Shown here one piece after another: positions 56,641 through 64,000 of a stretch of 64,000 nucleotides of DNA. This DNA is from Loripinus fragilis (Eukaryota; Mollusca; Bivalvia; Lucinida; Lucinidae), in the NCBI GenBank assembly GCA_964019695.1, contig OZ026516.1, positions 102,858,368 to 102,922,367 on the forward strand, read 5' to 3'. Position 1 is the first letter of the stretch. Every line of letters starts with the position of its first letter. Position numbers and translations under genes: made by a program. The notes below the pieces were generated by a model, which made no database searches, was not told the DNA's origin, and worked only from the letters and a program-made list of their open reading frames with translations.

Positions 56641-56836
56641 ACAGAAAAACCTTTGTAAAATGGCCACTCACAAAAAGAAAGATAATTGATTTTCGAGATC
56701 AATTATCGTTCATTGAAGGTCATAAGTATTGCAGAATGAATCTGCAATACTTTTTGACCTTCATTAACCTACCATTTGTCATTAAGATCTTTGTTTTGTC
56801 TATTTTTGAGTGGCCGTTTCACACAGGTTTTACTGT
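56641..56836. mobile_element. family H MITE, copy 2
   Basis: Ends 'cagaaaaacctttgtaaaat' and 'ttcacacaggttttactg', interior 'ggtcataagtattgcag' / 'ctgcaatactttttgacc'. Confidence 0.85.
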
Positions 56837-56861
56837 ATTACTAAGTAAATAAAGATCCTGG

Positions 56862-57113
56862 CCCGGAACTACAATGCCTCCTTAAAGTTAAGCAAGACTT
56901 AAGTTAAGTATTGATATTTCAACATGCTATAATAAATGCAAAATAAATTGCCTGGATCGATGTGGTTTTTGTGGTCAAAGATATCATTGTGATCTTCAGA
57001 AAAGTTAAAAATATTTTGATTTTAATCAGTTTTTAACGTTATTTTTCGCATCCTGAAAAATCAATACTTAACTTAAGTCTTGCTTAACTTTAAGGAGGCA
57101 TTGTAGTTCCGGG
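56862..57113. mobile_element. MITE with 54-bp perfect TIRs
   Basis: The left end 'cccggaactacaatgcctcc' and onward for 54 bp is the exact inverse of the right end. 'cctgg' occurs at 56857-56861 and 57115-57119 as a probable target duplication. It has no coding content. Perfect TIRs point to recent insertion or gene conversion. Confidence 0.92.
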
Positions 57114-57570
57114 CCCTGGTCAACAACTATGCAGCAAGAGTCATCCCTGCGTGTGCATAAAACAGCTTGATGCGTTCAGATTATTTGCTGTGTCGGTTTT
57201 GTGAAGACCTCTTTTAAATGTGTGTACATTTATTCTAATGTCATTTATGTTAAATGATAACTTCTCCTATTATATAGGGAGTGTATCATATTTGAGTAAA
57301 TATGCTGTATTAAATTGTTCTAGTAGATTAGTTTCCTTTCCATTATGGAGTATTCATCATTTCAATCAACAACAAAAATGATATGCCAGCTGATTATATT
57401 AAAAGCGGTCCTCGAAGGCTCAGCTGAGCCTTTACAAACTGATAGTCTTGACATAATTAGCACATATACAACGTATGGGAGTAGATTTTAGACTAATATT
57501 TACAACTCTATCCATGTTGGATTGCCAGGCATATATATGGGAAGAATGGCTTCCCAAATATGCGGTTAGT

Positions 57571-57618
57571 ACAGTAAAACCTGTGTAAAACGCCCACTCT
57601 AAAAAAAGACTAAAATCT
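57571..57618. mobile_element. family H MITE fragment
   Basis: 'acagtaaaacctgtgtaaaa' followed by 'cgcccactctaaaaaa', then it switches into Penelope-like RT sequence. Confidence 0.75.
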
Positions 57619-58380
57619 TTTACCCCCTAAACCTAAATCTTCTTTTCGGCATCTTAAACGAGGTATCCAAGATTTTCATATGAACTATGTTTTAAGGTTT
57701 ATGAGAGATCCAGTAAAAACCTATTTTGGTCTATTAAAAGTTCAGGTGAAATTTTGATTAAACTTAAAGCTAGAGATTTCAATGCGACCAGTTTGTCTAC
57801 ATATGATTTTTCTACTCTTTACACTACTTTACCTCATAATTTAATTAAAGCTATACCCTTCAGAGCTGCAACTAAATAAAGCCAATAACTCTGATACCGA
57901 AGCGGCATTTTTAGACTTGCATTTATCAATTTTAAATGATATTGTTTCTACCAAAATTTATGATAAACGAGACGACTTTGATTTTGAAATTATCAATTTC
58001 CCATTTTTAGATGGTGATGTTCCTCGTTTTACATCCTTTGGAGTCTATATCTCTCAACTCATTCGTTTTGCTAGAGCATCTAGCTATTTAACTGACTTCA
58101 ACACTCGCAATAAATTGTTAACTAAGAAACTTCTTAAACAAGGCTATCGGTATCATAAACTTCACAAAACCTTTTCTTAATTCTAAAGACGATACTATGA
58201 TTTGATATCTAAATTTCAAGTTGGACTTAAATCTCTCTTGCGTCAAGGACTTTAGGAACCTGAATTCTATGGTGACTTGGTGTATAAATTGAAGATGATT
58301 GTTGGCTTTAATAATTTTTCAGAATCTCACATTTTATCTCTTTTTCTCAGCTCGTTTAACAAATTAGATAATATAGGTTT
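57619..58380 (+). pseudogene. Penelope-like reverse transcriptase with internal deletion
   Basis: The + strand reads KNLFWSIKSSGEILIKLKAR (~57710-57770, in an alternate frame), TYDFSTLYTTLPHNLIK (~57800-57847), then jumps to SELQLNKANNSDTEA (~57862). The part with the GIPMGTN and catalytic YxDD motifs is missing. From 57917 a clean 87-codon frame gives IVSTKIYDKRDDFDFEIINF, FLDGDVPRFTSFGVYISQLI and LLKQGYRYHKLHKTFS, the thumb region. It then decays through GLKSLLRQGL and EPEFYGDLVYK. It is the same family as the minus-strand element at 9785-16640 and cannot be active. Confidence 0.8.
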
Positions 58381-58462
58381 CTGATGCAAGATCTATTTAG
58401 GGGAAATTTTAATTACTTTATACAAAAACAAAACACTGCAGCTTCTAAAGTCTTTATATTGT

Positions 58463-58663
58463 ACAGAAAAACCTGTGTAAAACGGCCACTCTCAAAAAGA
58501 CCAAAAACTGGTTTTCAAGCCCAATTATCGCTTAATGCAGGTCAAAAGCATTGCTCAAAGGGGAGCATTCTGCAATACTTTCGACCTTCATTAAGCTACC
58601 AATTGTTATAAAGATATCTTTGTTTTGTCTATTTTGAGTAGCCGTTTTACACAGGTTTCATTG
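58463..58663. mobile_element. family H MITE, copy 3
   Basis: Ends 'acagaaaaacctgtgtaaaa' and 'gccgttttacacaggtttca', interior 'ggtcaaaagcattgctc' and 'gagcattctgcaatac'. Confidence 0.85.
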
Positions 58664-59308
58664 TAATAGCCTATTCTGAGTGAGTGAAGGTAGATATAGT
58701 CATCATGAGTCAAGTTTGAAGAAACTTACAGGACATTGACCTACTATGATATTTATCATTTGTATCGAGAATGAATCAAATCTGACCTTTGGGCTCAGAG
58801 ATATGGGACAGCCGATTCCAAAATGATGTCCCAGTGCTGAATATTGGTTGCCTGTATATTGCGGATGTATTTAATACTAAATACGCTTTGCAAACGTTGT
58901 ATGAAATCAATGTAAAATATTATAACTCTATAATATGTGTGGAAACCAATAGCTTAACCCAGCAATACAAACTAAGTCAGAAAATGTCACAACCGGGTCT
59001 ACATTTTGAAAAGTATTACTTTTCTAATCTTGTTTGACTTTAATAATGCTATCATAACATTTTGTAATCGATGTATCCCATCAAAGGTGATCAATTGGTA
59101 AGGAAAAGAGATGTGTGATAAAAATGACTACGACAGATATACAATCGATACATGTGTGTCTGCCATGCAATGCAGGTGAAGCAAAATGACGCGTTATAAC
59201 ATGGTCGATCCAGAGATGGGACATGAGGTCTGGACTAGTTGGACGCCCCCCCCCCTCCCCCTGGAAAACCACACGTTGCTACATGTTTCCTCAGAAATAC
59301 TGGTACGC
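58664..59308. other. unrecognised stretch
   Basis: An 82-codon frame at 58789-59037 has no recognisable motif. A C run is at 59246-59260. Confidence 0.4.
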
Positions 59309-59363
59309 ACCTCCTTCGAGAACCAATTGGACCCCTCGGGTCCAATTGCTTCTCCAAGGAGGT
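59309..59363. repeat. 26-bp-arm hairpin
   Basis: Arm 59309-59334 ('acctccttcgagaaccaatt' + ggaccc) pairs with 59338-59363 with two mismatches and a 3-nt loop. Confidence 0.9.
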
Positions 59364-60289
59364 CCATATGGCCCTCTGTCAAATGCATGATGGCTAAAAA
59401 GTTTCAGGACCACCCTGGCAGAATTTTCTGGATCCGCCGATGTATAATTGTTTGACTTAGTTTAGATAGGTGCACCGGTTTATCTCGGCCATGTGCTCAG
59501 ACAACATGTCCTTATATACATTTACTACCTTTTTGGGGACGGATGTTAGTCCGTTCCCCAATTTTAACAATAGCGTTTCGACCACACGTCGATATTCGCT
59601 CTTGCACTGTTGAACACATCAAAATGTTACACTTATACCCAATTTTCCACCATATGTGTTGCAAAGTATCAGGTTTTACGGTTGATTTAGAGGCAGAGTG
59701 GTAAACAGTTCATTCTGACCAGTTACTTTCTGAGAAGCCGGCTGATATGGATCTACATTGTATTCAAAACAGGGCATTACTTAGCCGCATGATAAGGGAT
59801 TAATACGATCCAAACAACACCTATTCAGAAAGCTTCCGCGTAAAAATAGTTCCAACTTGTTTCGTGTTTTTTTATTATCGTTTTTAAAAAATAGGTCTAG
59901 ATCTACAGTATTTGAGATTTATCTGCTCGATTTCAAAATATAATGTTCTTAGCTAATCATAAATATATGTAAATTATTATCGTGCAATAATAAATTTATA
60001 TAATTAGCGACCGCGTGAGCAGGGAACCAGTTGATACATATACAAGAATTGGCTTTTAAAAAAGTTAGCGGTCGTTTAGCGATATGATTGTTAGTCGTCT
60101 TACGCAATACATACATTACTTGTGTTTGAACCTCTCAGACTTGTACAATTGCATTTATATTTGTTCTAAGTTTTGATTATTAATATCCCAGCTGTGATTT
60201 TATATTTTTTTTTACAATTTAATACATTTTCCAATTTAATGCACCCTGGAAAATGCAAAAGCCGTAAGGTAACCAAAATCTAAACCTGT
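59364..60289. other. unrecognised AT-rich stretch
   Basis: No gene, known repeat or long frame seen. Confidence 0.4.
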
Positions 60290-61125
60290 TGACTGTACAA
60301 TGTGCAGACTTCTCGGAGCCTTCGTTTCTAGCATAAATGTGAACCATATCACCATTTGAGTCAACACGACCTTTTGGTACTTAACGCATTGTCCAGTGTG
60401 CAGACTCACCTTCGCAGTCGCATTGTTGAGTGTCTCAGGCAAATGTGCAGACTCGTCATGCATTCGCTGCTCGTATTAGCGGCAGCCCAATCACCATTTG
60501 ATCAAACACGCGACATTTTAATACTGTTGCGAAGGCTCAGACGAAACTGTCAGCGCAAATATGCAGACTTGCCAAAGCCGTAGTCACATCACAATGCGAT
60601 AAGTGTCAAAATCTCGTGCTCTTTCAAATGGCGATTTCGGTGTCATTTTTGCAAGCAGAAAATGCTCTAGAGAACAGGCTCACCTGATGATTCGTCACAG
60701 TTCCAAAATATCATGTGGTGGCTCAAATGGAAATCTGTGGTCTAGAAGCGAAGGTTCTGGTGAGTCTGCACATTTGCACAGGCTCGCTTGAGCCTTCGTA
60801 ACAGTATCAGAATCCTATGTGCATGCTCGGTTGGCGGTGTGTGTGTCATTTATGCGAGCAGGGAATTAAGGCACTAGTGAATATTCACAAGGCTGCACAG
60901 GTTCACCTGAGCCTTTTGTCACTCGACAATCTAAAAAGTACCAAACTCTTTTGCTGGCCCGAAATGCGCTTTCGCTGTCATATATGACTTCAGCGAATGC
61001 TCTGGCGAGTCTGCACATTCGCACAGGCTCAATTGAGCCTTCGTCACTGTACCAAAATTTTATGCGTTGGCTCAAATGACGACTTGTGTCCTATTTATAC
61101 GAGCAGCAAAGGCTCTGGCGAGTCT
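60290..61125. repeat. inverted monomer array
   Basis: In the left half units read 'gtgcagact', 'gagccttcg', 'catttgagtcaacac' and 'ttttggtac'. In the right half the same text is inverted ('gtaccaaaattttatgcgtt', 'ggctcaaatgacga', 'gagcagcaaaggctctggcg', 'agtctgcac'). The switch is near 60600. Short stems such as 'aggctcaattgagcct' occur inside units. Confidence 0.7.
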
Positions 61126-61256
61126 GCACCAGTAAATACAACAACGGGGTGCAACCATCGTTGCGTTATTTCAATGCTCACTTCAAGGTTATGAACTAAT
61201 TGCTTATTTTATCAAGAAAATGTCATTTCATGGGAGTATAATACTACCTATGCTTC

Positions 61257-61431
61257 AGGGCCGTAGGAATAGGGGGGGGGGGGCATGGGGGGGGCTGTGC
61301 CCCCCAATAATTTGCACAAATATGCCCCCCCCCCCAAAAAAAAATATAAAAAAAATATTTTTTTTTTTTAAAAATTATGTGTGCCCCCCCCCCCCCCCCC
61401 CCCCCCATCTGTAATTGCTTCCTACGGGCCT
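61257..61431. mobile_element. MITE with G/C homopolymer interior
   Basis: The ends 'cagggccgtaggaa' and 'ttcctacgggcctg' are inverted. Long G and C runs (up to ~25) and A/T runs fill the middle. 'tgctt' on both sides may be part of a target duplication. CAG-G termini suggest a hAT relative. Confidence 0.7.
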
Positions 61432-61537
61432 GTGCTTTCATCAATATAGGCCGCTAACTGACTCCAGGGCCGTTGTCGACTTTTGAAAAGTGGTACGACC
61501 TTGAAATGCTGTATGCGTCTTTCGAGTGTCAAAGGCA

Positions 61538-61568
<31 letters not shown>

Positions 61569-61824
61569 AGGGGTGGGAGCACGAGAGAAATGACCCCTCT
61601 CGTTGGGGGATAGGGCCTCCCTAAAGAAATATTTCTAATTCAAAATGTCCATAAAAGCGATTCTAATGCATTTTGAGGTCATATTTTTCTAGTGAAACCA
61701 AGTTCATTTTTTACAAGCATTAGCTTTTTTTAAAATGCATATGACAGCTTTTTGAACCCTCACCATCAATGCATTAACATATATTTCGGCCCATCGGCGG
61801 TGGTGGGGACAGTTTAGCATTTCT

Positions 61825-62000
61825 CTACCAAAACACAGTTGCGGGTACTCAAAGAATTGTCTCAATAAGACGGTTCTTTAAAGCACCCAAACATATGTTT
61901 AAATCTCTACCAAGGCATATGTTGTGGATAATCAAAATGGAACTGTCTCATCTTTTGAGTACCCAAACTGACAATATTAAAACTGATGGACAAGAAAACA
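61825..62000 (+). repeat. family E repeat, copy 6 (rearranged)
   Basis: 'gggtactcaaagaattgtct', 'aagacggttctttaaagcac' and 'aaacatatgtttaaatc', then partly repeated again ('ggcatatgttgtgga'). Confidence 0.65.
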
Positions 62001-62304
62001 TTCACATATTACGCTGGAATTGTTTGCTAATCTGGACCTATGATTCTATATCGATCAGGTTGCGCATCTACAACATTACTACGGGTTAACATGAAATCAT
62101 GTTTGATTTAAAACAGCATAATTTTATATTATTTTTCTGTTCCTTCTCAGCTCACAGGGGTCGGCAATGATGATTTAAGACCACTTTGATGCACGCTCAC
62201 TATTATTTTTCAATTGTAATTGGTGTCACCTTCTTAATCTTATTTTTGTAACGTCCGCTTTTCACATCCTGATGCCCCAAGAATGTGTATGTGTGTGTGT
62301 GTGG

Positions 62305-62675
62305 GGGGGGGGGTACTCTGGTATTTTCATATATATACGTAGGCTAGGACCATTTTTGGGGGTTCAAAATCTTGAATTTCAATATTTTTTATTTTTTTTG
62401 GGGGGGGGGGAGGGGGGTTTCAGAAATATCATTATTTTTGGGGGTATGAAGATTTTGTGGATACATCATTGCAAAACTGGACTGGTTTTAGGGGTCATTT
62501 CTATACATTTCAGGTTTTTTTACTTAAGGTCAAAGTGCAGGATGGGGATATAATTTGGGGTAGCCCAAAATTACAAATATTTTTTGTGGTCTGGCTGATA
62601 TTCCCGATATATTTTGGGGGTAGACAGTAGATGCTGGGTCCAAGCCTACGTATGAAGAAAAACATGAGAGTACAT
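62305..62675 (+). mobile_element. family D element, copy 2
   Basis: It starts 'gggggtactctggtattttc', continues 'tacgtaggctaggaccattt' and ends 'aagcctacgtatgaagaaa' then 'gagagtac'. It is inverted relative to 63567-63897. Confidence 0.8.
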
Positions 62676-62689
62676 AATAATGTCTATGT

Positions 62690-63565
62690 TCAAAACTCCC
62701 AAATATATTATCAAATGTGCACAAAATACAAGGTGCACATGTTTAGCGTGGGAACAACCACAATGCAAAGTTTGAATATAAAAGAATGAAAGCTGCTGGA
62801 GTTACAGATTACACAAATCAGACACCCCAACCATTTCGGATGGAAAAATGTCCAAGTTCAACGGAAAATATTTTTCAAATGTGCACAAAATAGGAGGTAC
62901 ACATGTTCAATGCATGAATGATCAATCATTATGCAAAGTTTGAATAATAAAGATATGAAAACTGTAGGAGTTACTGATTCCACAAACTAGACACCATCTA
63001 AGCATTTTGAACGTAAAAAATGCCTAAGTTCAAGACCCCAAACATGAAACAAAATATTCGTGAAACGTGCGCAAAATCAGAGATGCACATCTTCAATCGT
63101 ATCATCATGCAAAGTTTTCATATAAAGGAATGAAAACTGTTGGAGTTACAGATTACACAAACTATACACCCCAAGCCATTTCGAAGTGAACACAATTCTA
63201 AGTTCAACACCCGTCAAAAATTGAGAAAATATTATCAAATGTGCACAAAATAAGCTCAATGTGTGAACAATCATTATGCAAAGTTTGAATATAAAGGAAT
63301 GAAAAGTGTTTGAGTAACAGATTACACAGACCAAACACCATCTTTGCATTCTGGACAGAAAATTTGTCTAAGTGTAACTTACACCCCTTAAAAATAAGAA
63401 ACTTGATATTCATGAATCGTGCAAAAAATATGAGGTGCACATCTTCGATATGTGAACAATCACTATGCAAAGTTTTAATAAAAATGAATGAAGACTTTTG
63501 GAGTTACAAATTACAAAAAACTAGGCGCCCCAAAAGTATTGTGAATGGATGGACGGACGGACAGA
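62690..63565 (+). repeat. ~175-bp monomer array ending in a GGAC run
   Basis: 'caaatgtgcacaaaat' recurs at about 62709, 62874, 63061, 63235 and 63412. 'atgcaaagtttgaatataaa' and 'ggagttacagattacacaaa' recur between. It ends 'ggatggacggacggacagac', as the 41998 array does. Confidence 0.85.
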
Positions 63566-63566
63566 C

Positions 63567-63897
63567 CCCAGGGGGGTACTCTTATTTGTTTTTGCATACG
63601 TAGGCTCGGACCCAGCATCTACCCTTCACCCCCAAAAAAATATCAGAAATTTCAAGTGCCCCCAAAAAATATTTGAAATTTTTGCAACCCCAAAAAATAT
63701 CCAGATTCTGTATATTTACCTTAAGAAAAGACCCTAAAATACATAGAAAAAAACCCTTAAAACTAGTCCAATTTGGGGATGACCCCAAAAAAATATCCAC
63801 AAAATTTTCATACCCAAAAAAATATTCATTTTTCTGGACCCCAAAAAAATGGTACGGGCCTACGTATGTATGAAAATATCAGAGTACCCCCCCTGGG
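63567..63897 (-). mobile_element. family D element, copy 3, with 8-bp TSD
   Basis: The ends are inverted ('cccaggggggtactctt' / inverse of 'agagtaccccccctggg', with 'tacgtaggc' just inside both). 'ggacagac' lies at 63559-63566 and 63898-63905, an 8-bp target duplication inside the GGAC run. The 8-bp duplication and CAGGG-like ends suggest a hAT-type MITE. Confidence 0.85.
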
Positions 63898-64000
63898 GGA
63901 CAGACGGACTCTCTTACAAATGGATTCTTGTTTGTAGCCAATAAAGCGTAAGTACCCAACAAATCCCATAAAAGTTTTACGGAATAAACCTCATTTTGAA

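Noticed and set aside
61220..61444. Proline- and glycine-rich frames on both strands
   Set aside because: Produced by G and C homopolymers inside a MITE.

Overview
The window looks like a piece of an AT-rich, intron-rich, repeat-dense invertebrate nuclear genome. A bivalve mollusc is the most likely source. This is inferred from the repeat repertoire: a Penelope-like element with its GIY-YIG domain N-terminal of the reverse transcriptase, a tRNA-headed SINE, and many foldback MITEs and short monomer arrays. No marker gene proves it. No prokaryotic gene organisation is present.

Only one host gene is supported, a complete-looking glutamine synthetase on the + strand. It has six coding exons between 45414 and 55738, with consensus splice sites and consistent phases. 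They encode 362 residues in which every catalytic residue I could place falls at the same number as in vertebrate enzymes. Its introns are full of repeats. Introns 4 and 5 each hold two decayed tandem copies of the 3' half of the preceding exon, with the 5' splice site still attached in most copies.

Layout. 1-6.7 kb: diverged monomer arrays and four SINE copies. 7.2-9.8 kb: decayed LINE pieces cut by a ~280-bp repeat (family B). 9.8-16.6 kb: one minus-strand Penelope-like element whose endonuclease half (14.8-16.6 kb) and reverse transcriptase half (10.3-12.1 kb) are separated by a 2.74-kb insertion carrying a degraded Crypton/DUF3504-type tyrosine recombinase gene. Family B sits inside the reverse transcriptase half. 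16.9-24.3 kb: mostly unrecognised, with a 1-kb TIR element and a 46-bp minisatellite. 24.3-29.1 kb: a large inverted repeat around a decayed minus-strand reading frame. 29-37.7 kb: unrecognised DNA with scattered short repeats and hairpins. 37.7-45.3 kb: monomer arrays, a TA-flanked TIR element, foldback MITEs and a dead mariner. 45.3-55.8 kb: glutamine synthetase. 55.8-64 kb: MITEs (one with 54-bp perfect TIRs), a deleted Penelope-like reverse transcriptase, inverted monomer arrays and a TIR element with an 8-bp target duplication.

The most interesting signal is a pair of elements, 12073-14811 and about 53855-54731. They appear to share both termini and a hairpin near one end. One carries the recombinase relic and the other is short, non-coding and lies in the last glutamine synthetase intron. 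Beside the short copy, the right terminus is fused directly to the left terminus, as in a circular transposition intermediate. No CRISPR array, rRNA or intact tRNA gene was seen. Family assignments of decayed elements rest on translated motifs read by eye.
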